Assembly: GCF_900112085.1 (NCBI RefSeq)
Contig: NZ_FOJY01000006.1
Location: 62,001 to 126,000, forward strand
From: Acetitomaculum ruminis DSM 5522
GTDB taxonomy: Bacteria > Bacillota > Clostridia > Lachnospirales > Lachnospiraceae
Reading direction: 5' to 3'
DNA length: 64,000 nt
Part shown: positions 16,596 to 24,589 of the stretch, piece by piece
How the letters are laid out: every line of letters begins with the position of its first letter
Position numbering within the stretch: the first letter of the stretch is position 1
Translations under genes and position numbers: made by a program
The notes under the pieces: generated by a model
Told to the model about the DNA's origin: nothing
Seen by the model: the letters and a program-made list of their open reading frames with translations, nothing else
Database searches by the model: none

Positions 16596-16640
16596 AAAAA
16601 GATAATCTGTCATTATCAGGCGTGGCAGATTATCTTTTTT
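16596..16640 (+). terminator. Terminator closing the surface/uptake cluster
   Basis: A perfect 14-bp stem (AAAAAGATAATCTG with its complement) with a loop of about 16 bases and a T-run lies 23 bases after the last gene of the cluster. Confidence 0.9.
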
Positions 16641-16891
16641 GTATCATTAGTTGTTAACAGTTGCTTTTATAATGGCGAAAGTGATAAATAATCTGTACAT
16701 TTTGCTATAATTATACAGAAAATGCTGATAATGGTTTAAATTTTTTCTTTGATAAGTTATACTTTTTATAACAGTGTATATGCTGTTTGATTATTTTTTC
16801 AAAACATGGGTTTGAACCTTTGTTATTGATAAAAAATAGGAAAAATAATTTATTGCTTTATGGTAAAGAAGACAAAGAAATGAGGAAAAAT

Positions 16892-17686
16892 ATGAATCAA
16901 GATGAAAGAAGAAGGTATCTTATAACTGAATTATTAAAGGAAAATCCACGCTATAATGAGATTGAGATTCCTACAGATATTGAGGAACAAAAAACACTCC
17001 TTCGTGGACTTATGAATATAAGAATGGCAGCACCTATGACCGGAGAATTTGAAAATATTCAAAATGAATATTTAAAAGAATGCTTAAATGAAAAGGGAAT
17101 AGTTCATATAGAAGATTTAGAACCTGTTAAAGAAGGGATTTACCTGTGGAAGGGTGATATAACAAGGCTTGCTACAGATGCTGTGGTAAATGCTGCCAAC
17201 AGTGAAATGACCGGCTGTTATCAGCCAAATCATGATTGCATAGATAATTGTATTCATACATATGCAGGAATTCAGCTTAGGAATTTTTGCCAGGAATTAA
17301 TGGATGAGTTAAAAAATATATATGGAAAGTTTTATGAAGAGCAAACAGGCATTGCAAAAATCACTCCTGCCTATAACCTCCCTTGCAAATATGTTATTCA
17401 TACCGTAGGACCTGTGGTAAAAGATGGAAATCTTACTGCGGAACATGAAGAACTTTTGCGTTCCTGTTATGTATCATGTCTTGATATAGCTGAACTTAAT
17501 GAACTTGAAAGTATAGCTTTATGCTGCGTATCCACCGGAACCTATATGTTCCCGGAAGAAAGAGCTGCACAGATAGCTGTTGAAACAGTTAATGAGTTTA
17601 AGGAAAGCAAACAAAGCAAAATGAAAATAATCTTTAATGTATATAGACAGGAAGATTATCAGGCATATAAAGCGATTTTAGGTTAA
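16892..17686 (+). CDS. Zinc-type macrodomain protein-ADP-ribose hydrolase
   Basis: I chose ATG 16892, preceded by GAGG, because it gives the 264 residues usual for this group; in-frame starts upstream lack support. The N-terminal helical part (RRRYLITELL, then LLRGLMNIR) precedes the macrodomain. There GDITRL (88-93), VVNAANS and the metal site GCYQPNHDCIDN (Cys109, His114, Cys116) are intact, followed by KITPAYNLPCKYVIHTVGP and CCVSTGTYMFP. Relatives remove ADP-ribose from proteins and in some bacteria are linked to a sirtuin and a lipoylated carrier. None of those partners lies nearby, so its target is unknown. No promoter was identified in the gap upstream. Confidence 0.92.
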   Translation: MNQDERRRYLITELLKENPRYNEIEIPTDIEEQKTLLRGLMNIRMAAPMTGEFENIQNEYLKECLNEKGIVHIEDLEPVKEGIYLWKGDITRLATDAVVNAANSEMTGCYQPNHDCIDNCIHTYAGIQLRNFCQELMDELKNIYGKFYEEQTGIAKITPAYNLPCKYVIHTVGPVVKDGNLTAEHEELLRSCYVSCLDIAELNELESIALCCVSTGTYMFPEERAAQIAVETVNEFKESKQSKMKIIFNVYRQEDYQAYKAILG

Positions 17687-17716
17687 TTTTTTATCATTAG
17701 TAGAAAGAAAAAAATA

Positions 17717-17749
17717 TTGACATTGTAAATAAGTTAGCATATACTAACT
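17717..17749 (+). promoter_or_regulatory. feoA promoter overlapped by a DtxR-type palindrome
   Basis: TTGACA (17717-17722) and TATACT (17740-17745) are 17 bases apart. The 18-base inverted repeat AGTTAGCATATACTAACT at 17732-17749 covers the -10 element. The half site GTTAG/CTAAC resembles those of metal-dependent DtxR/IdeR-type repressors, so iron-dependent repression of feoA is likely. A second copy lies at 18419. Confidence 0.75.
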
Positions 17750-17815
17750 ATAGAAGCACAATGATTTTATTTTTAGAATATTATCAAATAATTTTTGATA
17801 GAAAGAGGTGATTGG

Positions 17816-18031
17816 ATGTTACCTTTGACTTTCGCATCGGCGGGGAGCAGAGTTCTCATTAAAAGAATAGGCGGTCTTGAAGACAGCAAGAGATTTCTTG
17901 GAAATTTAGGCTTCGTAGAAGGCGGAGAGGTTACAGTTATTTCCGAGAACAATGGAAATCTTATTGTCAATGTAAAAGAATCTAGAGTTGCCATCAGTAG
18001 AGAAATGGCCAGCAAGATTTCTGTTGAATAA
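17816..18031 (+). CDS. feoA: FeoA-domain protein, first copy
   Basis: The 71-residue protein is a single FeoA/SH3-like domain with the pattern LIKRIGG, then FLGNLGFVEGGEVTVISENNGNLIVNV and the SREMASKI end. I chose ATG 17816, with AAGAGGTG six bases upstream, over an in-frame TTG seven codons earlier. FeoA proteins assist the ferrous iron transporter FeoB. A second feoA follows after 82 bases, but feoB itself is not in the window. A strong promoter with an overlapping palindrome of DtxR type stands directly upstream. Confidence 0.9.
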   Translation: MLPLTFASAGSRVLIKRIGGLEDSKRFLGNLGFVEGGEVTVISENNGNLIVNVKESRVAISREMASKISVE

Positions 18032-18113
18032 TTGATTTAGGGGATTTTTATCCCTTTACAGGAAGTATTTTTCTGTATATTTTTGTATATATTAAAGGTT
18101 TTGGAGGAAGAAA

Positions 18114-18335
18114 ATGAAAACATTGAATTTAGCAGCTACAGGAGAAACAGTTAAGGTAAAGGCTGTCAATGGAGAAGGTGCTGTTAGAAAAAGAATCATG
18201 GATATGGGAATTACAAAGGGATGCAGTCTTTATATCAGAAAAGTTGCTCCGCTTGGAGATCCTATTGAAGTTACTGTAAGAGGCTATGAGCTTTCAATCA
18301 GAAAGGCAGATGCCGAGATTATTGATGTAGAATAA
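18114..18335 (+). CDS. feoA: FeoA-domain protein, second copy
   Basis: This 73-residue protein is also a complete FeoA domain (VKAVNGEGAVRKRIMDMGI, then LYIRKVAPLGDPIEVTVRGYELSIRKADAEII), closer to the canonical FeoA pattern than its neighbour. The ribosome binding site is GGAGGAA. In many Clostridia such tandem copies precede feoB; here a hairpin follows about 40 bases after the stop and the next gene is a DUF2325 protein. The two FeoA proteins may act on a FeoB encoded elsewhere. Confidence 0.93.
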   Translation: MKTLNLAATGETVKVKAVNGEGAVRKRIMDMGITKGCSLYIRKVAPLGDPIEVTVRGYELSIRKADAEIIDVE

Positions 18336-18374
18336 TTAGACAATTAATAGATTATAATATTACTTTTAAGAAAC

Positions 18375-18413
18375 TGAAGGTAAGGCGGATTTTTATATCC
18401 GCTTTGCTTTCAG
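18375..18413 (+). terminator. Hairpin after the feoA pair
   Basis: CTGAAGG...GCGGAT and ATCCGC...CTTTCAG form a long interrupted stem. T-rich bases lie within the 3' arm rather than after it, so termination efficiency is uncertain. Confidence 0.55.
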
Positions 18414-18418
18414 AAAGT

Positions 18419-18436
18419 GGTTAGTTTAGTCTAACC
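18419..18436. promoter_or_regulatory. Second DtxR-type palindrome, upstream of the DUF2325 gene
   Basis: GGTTAGTTTAGTCTAACC has the same half sites (GTTAG/CTAAC) and the same total length as the palindrome at 17732-17749. No clear promoter was found next to it. It suggests that the DUF2325 gene is under the same metal-dependent control as feoA. Confidence 0.55.
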
Positions 18437-18591
18437 ATAAAATGCTCTTATAACCGGTAATAGTAAAAATCTATTTTACGTATTTTAGTGGCAGATGTTA
18501 GAATGCCATAAACAAAGGGTGTATTAAAAAGTTGGTAAAGAGTATTTAGAAAACACTTTTATGGAAAAGTTAAGTTTAAGGAGGTGCTGAC

Positions 18592-18879
18592 ATGAATGTC
18601 GTAATTATGGGTGGAAATGACTGTATGGTCTGTAGATATAAAAATTTATGTAAAAAATACAATTGCCAGGCAAAGGTATTTACGCAAATGGAAGCAAGCA
18701 TGAAAAACAGGATAGGCTCACCGGATTTATTAGTATTGTTTACAGGAGCCTTATCTCATAAAATGCTTAGATGTGTACTTGATGAAGTTGATGAGAATGA
18801 AACAGAAATAGTTAGAAACCGTTCGGGCTCTATGTCAGCTCTTAAAAATATTCTTGAAACTCATGTTAAAGCAAGTTAA
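18592..18879 (+). CDS. DUF2325-family small protein
   Basis: The 95-residue protein begins MNVVIMGGNDCMVCRYKNLC and contains four early cysteines or cysteine pairs, then PDLLVLFTGALSHKML and a Ser-rich RNRSGSMSALKNIL end, matching DUF2325 proteins. These are short, Rossmann-like and often found beside feo genes; their role is not known. The ribosome binding site is AAGGAGG. A palindrome like that in front of feoA stands about 155 bases upstream, which supports a link to iron. It converges on ilvE with a shared terminator between. Confidence 0.85.
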   Translation: MNVVIMGGNDCMVCRYKNLCKKYNCQAKVFTQMEASMKNRIGSPDLLVLFTGALSHKMLRCVLDEVDENETEIVRNRSGSMSALKNILETHVKAS

Positions 18880-18891
18880 TATGCTATTTTT

Positions 18892-18938
18892 AAAAAAGGA
18901 CAAATGGAAATAAAAAAAATCAATCCATCTGTCCTTTT
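18892..18938. terminator. Bidirectional terminator between DUF2325 gene and ilvE
   Basis: AAAAGGACA.ATGGA pairs with TCCAT.TGTCCTTTT around an A-rich loop. A- and T-runs on both sides let it serve both converging genes. Confidence 0.8.
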
Positions 18939-18953
18939 GTATTTCAATAATAA

Positions 18954-19979
18954 TTATTCAATAACCTTTACCCAGCCTTCAGGGCCTTCAATGCGTCCCA
19001 TTTGAATACCTGTAAGAGTATCGTAAAGTTTTTGAATAGTTGGTCCCATTTTTTCCATTCCTGAAGGGAATAATATTTCCTTTCCGTGGTCATAAATCTT
19101 TCCAACAGGAGAAATAACAGCAGCAGTACCGCAAAGTCCACATTCTGCAAAATCTTTAACTTCCTCAAAGGAAACTTTTCTTTCCTCTGTTTTAAGTCCA
19201 AGTACATCCCTTGCAACTGTCATAATGGAACGACGAGTGATGGATGGAAGAATGCTGTCTGATTTAGGGGTAACTACCGTACCGTCCTTAGTAACAAAAA
19301 TAAAATTAGCTCCACCGGTTTCTTCTACATAAGTTCTTGTAGCAGCATCTAAATACATGTTTTCATCAAAGCCTTCAGCATGGGCTGTAACTATTGCATG
19401 AAGACTCATTGCATAATTAAGACCGGCTTTTATATGACCTGTTCCATGAGGAGCAGCCCTGTCAAAATCCGATACCTTGATGGTGATAGGCTTAGCACCA
19501 CCTTTAAAATAAGGGCCTACAGGCATGGTAAATATTCTGAATTGATATTCTGTGGCCGGTTTTACTCCGATTACGGCATTTGTACCAAACATTACCGGAC
19601 GGATGTAAAGAGTAGCGCCTGAACCAAAAGGCGGAACATAATCTGCATTGGCTTTAACTGTGTCAACAACAGCTTTTACAAAACGATCCGGATCAAATGG
19701 AGGCATTTCAAGTCTTTTGGCTGAATCAACCATTCTTTGTGCATTAAGGTCAGGACGAAAGCAGACAATGTGTCCGTTTTCACTGGTGTATGCCTTTAAT
19801 CCTTCAAAACAGGATTGAGAGTACTGTAAAACTCCTGCACATTCATTTAATACAACTGTATTATCATCTGTAAGTACGCCATCATCCCATTTTCCGTCTT
19901 TGAAATTGGATACAAATCTTTTAGCAGTTTTTGAGTATTCAAAACCGATATTGCTCCAATCAATATTTTGTTTTGCCAT
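18954..19979 (-). CDS. ilvE: Branched-chain amino acid aminotransferase
   Basis: The 341-residue protein transfers the amino group in the last step of leucine, isoleucine and valine synthesis, or the first step of their breakdown, using pyridoxal phosphate. Motifs include VLNECAGVLQYSQSCFEGLKAY, FRPDLNAQRM, LYIRPVMFGT, the PLP lysine region HIKAGLNYAMSL and the EETGGANFIFV block, in the class IV aminotransferase order. The length fits the longer bacterial/eukaryal type (about 340-360). The ribosome binding site is GGAAGG. A strong promoter lies about 220 bases upstream, so the transcript has a long leader. Confidence 0.95.
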   Translation of the reverse strand: MAKQNIDWSNIGFEYSKTAKRFVSNFKDGKWDDGVLTDDNTVVLNECAGVLQYSQSCFEGLKAYTSENGHIVCFRPDLNAQRMVDSAKRLEMPPFDPDRFVKAVVDTVKANADYVPPFGSGATLYIRPVMFGTNAVIGVKPATEYQFRIFTMPVGPYFKGGAKPITIKVSDFDRAAPHGTGHIKAGLNYAMSLHAIVTAHAEGFDENMYLDAATRTYVEETGGANFIFVTKDGTVVTPKSDSILPSITRRSIMTVARDVLGLKTEERKVSFEEVKDFAECGLCGTAAVISPVGKIYDHGKEILFPSGMEKMGPTIQKLYDTLTGIQMGRIEGPEGWVKVIE

Positions 19980-20085
19980 AATTTAATCCTTCCTTTCTTC
20001 TTAAACAGATAATAATTTTTAAGGAATCCCTAAGAAAACCTGATAAAAATCGCCTGGCAACTGAATAAAGTAAAACTAACAGCAT
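19960..20085 (-). other. Possible leader peptide in the ilvE leader, rich in Leu/Val/Ile
   Basis: A 41-codon frame in the ilvE leader begins MLLVLLYSV and later has LKIIICL, with an unusual density of branched-chain codons. It ends 20 bases inside ilvE in another frame. This is what a leader peptide for attenuation or translational coupling could look like. Against it, no ribosome binding site precedes the ATG, and I see no convincing terminator hairpin between it and ilvE. Confidence 0.25.
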
Positions 20086-20205
20086 AAAAATACGGATAAA
20101 TTAAGAAAAAACGATTGCCTAATATTAAAAGTCAATAAAAGACACTGGAAAGCTGCTGTTTTGCAAAAAAACTACGCTACTTTATCGCGTTAACAGATTG
20201 TATTA

Positions 20206-20234
20206 ATATTAAACCTGCCTTTTTTGTATGTCAA
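20206..20234 (-). promoter_or_regulatory. ilvE promoter
   Basis: On the minus strand TTGACA (plus 20229-20234) and TAATAT (plus 20206-20211) are 17 bases apart. Transcription would start near 20199 and yield a leader of about 220 bases. Confidence 0.8.
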
Positions 20235-20399
20235 GGGTAAAACTTTGACTTTTAAATATAATTATATTAATATGAGATATTGAGGAAAAGCAATGATTTC
20301 ACCCTTTTTTTCATTATATTAATGGTGATGACTGCACCCTCATATAAATAGAGATTGTATATAAATTGGATAAATAAACTTTAAATGGAGGATATAACT

Positions 20400-21779
20400 A
20401 TGGAAAGAAAAACTGCATGGGAAAAATACAATGACGCAGACATGAAGTCAGTATATGACTTTGCCGATGATTATAAGATTTTTATTTCAAAGTGCAAAAC
20501 GGAAAGAGAATGCACTGCATATATGCTTAAAGAGGCTGAAGAAAAGGGATTTAGAGACCTTTATGAAATTATTAGAGAAAATGGAAAGGTTTCAGCTGGT
20601 GATAAGATATATGTAAACAATATGGGAAAAGCCCTTGCTTTGTTTGTAATAGGAAAAGAATCTTTGGAAAAGGGAATGAACATACTTGGAGCACATATTG
20701 ACTCCCCTAGACTTGACTTAAAACAAAATCCTTTATATGAAGATACAAAGTTAGCTATGTTTGATACCCATTATTATGGCGGTGTAAAGAAATACCAATG
20801 GGTAACACTTCCACTGGCACTTCATGGGGTTATAATTAAAAAAGACGGTACAAAAGTTGATATTAATATAGGAGATAAGGCTGAAGATCCGGTGTTTGGA
20901 GTTTCAGATTTATTGATACATTTGTCAGCAGATCAGCTGGATAAAAAAGGTGCAAAAGTAGTAGAGGGAGAAGACTTAAATATTCTTATTGGTAGCATCC
21001 CTCTTAAAGATGAAGAAAAGGATGGGGTTAAAGCAAATATCCTGGCACTTCTAAAAGAAAAATATGATATTGAAGAAGCTGATTTTATCTCAGCCGAGAT
21101 AGAGGCGGTACCAGCAGGTGATGCCAGGGATTATGGCTTTGATAAGAGCATGGTTATGGGATATGGACAGGATGACAGAGTTTGTGCTTATCCTTCCTTC
21201 AAGGCGATTTTAGAGGCACAGGCACCGGAATTAACCAGTGTATGCCTTTTAGTAGATAAGGAAGAAATAGGAAGTGTAGGAGCTACAGGTATGCATTCCC
21301 ATTTCTTTGAAGATATGGTAGCTGAAATTTTAAATTGCATGGGAGATTACAGTGAACTTTCAGTAAGAAGGGCATTAAGAAATTCAAAGGTGCTTTCTTC
21401 AGATGTAAGTGCTGCTTTCGATCCAAATTATCCACAGGTAAATGAAAAAAATAACTGTTGCTATTTTGGACAGGGCCTTGTATTTAACAAATACACAGGT
21501 TCAAGAGGTAAATCAGGTTCTAATGATGCAAATCCGGAATATATTGCAAAACTTAGAAAAGCTTTGGATGATGAAGGTATTTCCTATCAGACCTCAGAAC
21601 TTGGTAAAGTAGACCAGGGTGGTGGAGGAACTATTGCCTACATCCTTGCAAATTACGGAATGAATGTAATTGATAGCGGTGTGGGAGTATTAAACATGCA
21701 TGCACCTTGGGAAATAACTAATAAAGCAGATATTTATGAAGCGTTCAGAGGTTATAAAGCATTTCTTAAAATGAACTAG
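20400..21779 (+). CDS. M18-family aminopeptidase
   Basis: I chose ATG 20400, with GGAGG eight bases upstream. The 459-residue cytosolic metallopeptidase removes N-terminal residues from peptides, usually acidic or hydrophobic ones. The two-zinc site is visible: His99 in GAHIDSPRLDLK, GYGQDDRVCAYPSF, DKEEIGSVGATG with the catalytic Glu, and HAPWE near the C-terminus. The inserted domain typical of M18 is present between about residues 130 and 255. The gene is followed after 15 bases by murB and may be co-transcribed with it. Confidence 0.93.
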   Translation: MERKTAWEKYNDADMKSVYDFADDYKIFISKCKTERECTAYMLKEAEEKGFRDLYEIIRENGKVSAGDKIYVNNMGKALALFVIGKESLEKGMNILGAHIDSPRLDLKQNPLYEDTKLAMFDTHYYGGVKKYQWVTLPLALHGVIIKKDGTKVDINIGDKAEDPVFGVSDLLIHLSADQLDKKGAKVVEGEDLNILIGSIPLKDEEKDGVKANILALLKEKYDIEEADFISAEIEAVPAGDARDYGFDKSMVMGYGQDDRVCAYPSFKAILEAQAPELTSVCLLVDKEEIGSVGATGMHSHFFEDMVAEILNCMGDYSELSVRRALRNSKVLSSDVSAAFDPNYPQVNEKNNCCYFGQGLVFNKYTGSRGKSGSNDANPEYIAKLRKALDDEGISYQTSELGKVDQGGGGTIAYILANYGMNVIDSGVGVLNMHAPWEITNKADIYEAFRGYKAFLKMN

Positions 21780-21794
21780 ATAATGGAGGTTACC

Positions 21795-22703
21795 GTGGAT
21801 AACGGAATTTTTTCAAAATTAAAAGAAATAAATGGTAATGACTATGTTTTTAAAGATGAGTTAATGTCAAAACACACTACATTCAAGACCGGAGGGGCAG
21901 CGAAATATTTTGTTACCCCTGACAGTGTTGAAAAAATTGTGGATACCATTGAATTTTGCAAAGAAAATAAAATTGACTTTTTTGTAATGGGAAACGGTTC
22001 AAATCTTTTGTTTTCCGATGAAGGATTTGACGGTATTGTCATTCAAATATTTGATAAATTAAAAAACATTGATATAAAAGACGGTAAGATAAGTGTAGAT
22101 GCAGGCTGTCTTTTGGCAAGTATGTCAAAAAAAGCTGCCAAAGATGGTTATACCGGACTGGAATTTTGCAGTGGTATACCGGGAACAGTAGGAGGAGCCG
22201 TAGCCATGAATGCAGGAGCTTACGGTGGCGAAATGAAAAATGTGGTAGAAGAGGTTATATTGTATACCGATAAGGGTATAAAGACATATAAATGTGACGA
22301 AATGGACTTTGGATACAGAAAAAGCATTGTTACAAAAAACGATTACATTGTTCTTGGGGCGAAAATCAATATTGAAAAGGGAAATATAGAAGATATTAAT
22401 TCCCGCATGGAAGAATTAAAAAGACTGAGAAAGGAAAAGCAGCCTTTAGAATATCCAAGCGCAGGAAGTACCTTTAAAAGACCAGAAGGGTATTTTGCCG
22501 GAAAACTCATTATGGATGCGGGACTTTCCGGTTATCAGATAGGGGGAGCAAAGGTTTCTCCAAAGCATTGCGGTTTTGTAATAAATGCCAACAAGGCAAC
22601 ATCAAAGGATGTTTATGAACTTATAAAATTTGTTCAAAAGACAGTTAAGGAAAAATTTGGTGTTACATTGGAAACAGAAATTAAGCTAATCGGAAATTTT
22701 TAA
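21795..22703 (+). CDS. murB: UDP-N-acetylenolpyruvoylglucosamine reductase
   Basis: MurB makes UDP-N-acetylmuramate, a peptidoglycan precursor, using FAD and NADPH. I chose GTG 21795 because GGAGG ends five bases upstream; the ATG at 21783 in the same frame has none. The 302-residue protein has FFVMGNGSNLLFSDEGF, the FAD-binding GIPGTVGGAVAMNAGAYGGEM, FGYRKS, the catalytic-serine block SAGSTFKRPEGYFAGKLI, and a final Glu region TLETEIKLIG. The length and the lack of an extra loop fit the type II enzyme. rapZ follows. Confidence 0.95.
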   Translation: MDNGIFSKLKEINGNDYVFKDELMSKHTTFKTGGAAKYFVTPDSVEKIVDTIEFCKENKIDFFVMGNGSNLLFSDEGFDGIVIQIFDKLKNIDIKDGKISVDAGCLLASMSKKAAKDGYTGLEFCSGIPGTVGGAVAMNAGAYGGEMKNVVEEVILYTDKGIKTYKCDEMDFGYRKSIVTKNDYIVLGAKINIEKGNIEDINSRMEELKRLRKEKQPLEYPSAGSTFKRPEGYFAGKLIMDAGLSGYQIGGAKVSPKHCGFVINANKATSKDVYELIKFVQKTVKEKFGVTLETEIKLIGNF

Positions 22704-22736
22704 TAAACAAGGTTATGGGTGAACAGGAGGGTAAAA

Positions 22737-23609
22737 ATGGCTTTGGAACTGGTAATAATTACAGGAATGTCAGGGGCCGGTAAAAGTACGGCATTAAAGA
22801 TGTTTGAAGACAATGCTTATTATTGCGTTGATAACCTTCCTGTTTTACTTATACCCCAATTTATTGAGTTGACTCTAGAAAAAAATAATCAGATAAACCG
22901 AGTGGCCCTGGGAATTGATGTTAGAAACGGAGAAAATCTTAGTAAGTTAGAAGATATATTAGAAACAATAAAAAAGAAAAACTTCTTTATGAGGATACTT
23001 TTTCTTGATTCCAATGACGAAGTGCTGGTAAAAAGATTCAAAGAAACAAGACGGGCACATCCGCTTTCACCAGATGGAAGAATTGATGATGGAATAAAGT
23101 TAGAAAGACAAAAGCTGACCTTTCTTAAAAAAAGTGCGGATATTATTATTGATACAAGTTATCTTTTAACGAGGGAGCTAAAAGCAGAACTAGATAAGAT
23201 TTTTGTAAATAAAAAAGAATTTAAAAATCTTCAGATTACCATTTTGTCTTTTGGCTTTAAAAATGGTATTCCCACAGACTCAGATCTTGTTTTTGATGTT
23301 CGTTTTATTCCAAATCCCTTCTATATAGAAGAGTTAAAAACAAAAACAGGTTTGGATAAAGAAGTCAGGGATTATTGCATGAGTTTTGAAGTAGCGGGAA
23401 AATTTGTGGATAAATTGTCTGATATGTTGGATTTTCTGATTCCAAACTATATTATCGAGGGGAAAAATCAATTGGTTATAAGTATCGGTTGTACAGGGGG
23501 AAAACACCGTTCTGTTACTATTGCTACTGAAATCTACCAAAGACTTATAAAAAAAGAAGGATACGCAGTCAAACTAAAACACAGGGATGTAAACAAAGAG
23601 GGAAAATAA
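22737..23609 (+). CDS. rapZ: RapZ/YvcJ nucleotide-binding protein
   Basis: I chose ATG 22737 (MALELVIITGMSGAGKS), with GGAGGG upstream, as in relatives. The 290-residue protein has Walker A GMSGAGKST at the N-terminus, then CVDNLPVLLIPQF, LDSNDEVLVKRFKETRRAHPL, the FGFKNGIP block and the C-terminal IGCTGGKHRSVTIA, all diagnostic of RapZ. In E. coli RapZ directs decay of a small RNA controlling glucosamine-6-phosphate synthesis; in B. subtilis YvcJ binds nucleotides and affects competence. whiA and a Crh-like gene follow as in Bacillus, but yvcK, normally between rapZ and whiA, is absent. Confidence 0.95.
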   Translation: MALELVIITGMSGAGKSTALKMFEDNAYYCVDNLPVLLIPQFIELTLEKNNQINRVALGIDVRNGENLSKLEDILETIKKKNFFMRILFLDSNDEVLVKRFKETRRAHPLSPDGRIDDGIKLERQKLTFLKKSADIIIDTSYLLTRELKAELDKIFVNKKEFKNLQITILSFGFKNGIPTDSDLVFDVRFIPNPFYIEELKTKTGLDKEVRDYCMSFEVAGKFVDKLSDMLDFLIPNYIIEGKNQLVISIGCTGGKHRSVTIATEIYQRLIKKEGYAVKLKHRDVNKEGK

Positions 23610-23630
23610 AAAAACATTGGAGGAAATAAA

Positions 23631-24572
23631 ATGTCATTTTCCGGTGATGTTAAGGAAGAATTGTCCAGACAGGTAGCAAATGCCAGACATTGTAACATAG
23701 CAGAGATTGCTGCTATTATTTCTTTGTGTGGAAAAGTTACATTAAACTACGATAAAAACGACTATAAAATAATAATAAGTACTGAAAATACGACCATAGC
23801 TAGAAAGTACTTTACTTTAGTAAAAAAAACCTTTAATATTAATACCGAAGTTTTAATCAGGCGCAATGCTTATTTAAGAAGGAATAGAAGCTATATTCTT
23901 AAAATTCAAGGTAAAGAAAAGGTTACTAAAATACTTACCACGGAAAAGATGATCGATGATAATGGAGAATTTTTAAATGATAATCTTGCAAATGGTCTTA
24001 TTATTCAAAAAAGCTGTTGTAGGAGAGCATTTTTAAGAGGGGCCTTTCTAGCCGCCGGTTCTATCAGTGACCCGGAAAAATTCTATCATTTTGAAATCGT
24101 ATGTCCGACATTGGAAAAAGCAAAAGGGTTAGTAAATATAATAACCGGTTTTGGTGTTGAAGCAAAAATTGTTCCCAGAAAAAAGAATCATGTAGTATAT
24201 GTTAAAGAAGGAGCTGTCATAGTTGAGTTGTTAAATATTATGGAGGCTCATATTTCTTTAATGAACCTTGAAAATATTAGAATTGTCAAGGAAATGCGTA
24301 ACTCTGTTAATCGAAAGGTCAATTGTGAAACAGCAAACATTAACAAAACCGTAAGTGCAGCAGTCCGACAAATTGACGCCATAAAATTTATACAGGCAAA
24401 AAAAGGTTTGGACTCTCTTCCTGCAAATCTTGAAGAAATAGCCATCTTAAGACTTGAAAATCCGGAAGTGGCACTTAAAGAATTGGGCCAGATGCTAAAT
24501 CCGCCGGTTGGTAAATCAGGGGTTAACCATAGGTTAAGAAAAATAATTGAAATAGCAGATGAACTTAGGTGA
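23631..24572 (+). CDS. whiA: WhiA DNA-binding protein
   Basis: The 313-residue protein begins MSFSGDVKEELSR, the standard WhiA start, has two LAGLIDADG-type halves (including CCRRAFLRGAFLAAGSISDPEK) and a C-terminal helix-turn-helix with LENPEVALKELGQMLNPPVGKSGVNHRLRKI. WhiA homologues influence cell division and chromosome segregation in Firmicutes and sporulation in actinomycetes. The ribosome binding site is GGAGG. It lies between rapZ and a Crh-like gene, as in B. subtilis. The homing-endonuclease catalytic residues are not expected to be functional in this family. Confidence 0.95.
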   Translation: MSFSGDVKEELSRQVANARHCNIAEIAAIISLCGKVTLNYDKNDYKIIISTENTTIARKYFTLVKKTFNINTEVLIRRNAYLRRNRSYILKIQGKEKVTKILTTEKMIDDNGEFLNDNLANGLIIQKSCCRRAFLRGAFLAAGSISDPEKFYHFEIVCPTLEKAKGLVNIITGFGVEAKIVPRKKNHVVYVKEGAVIVELLNIMEAHISLMNLENIRIVKEMRNSVNRKVNCETANINKTVSAAVRQIDAIKFIQAKKGLDSLPANLEEIAILRLENPEVALKELGQMLNPPVGKSGVNHRLRKIIEIADELR

Positions 24573-24589
24573 TGAAGGAGGAAAATCAA

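Noticed and set aside
19980-20200. T-box in the ilvE leader
   Set aside because: No AGGGTGGNACCGCG-type T-box sequence and no specifier-loop layout could be found.
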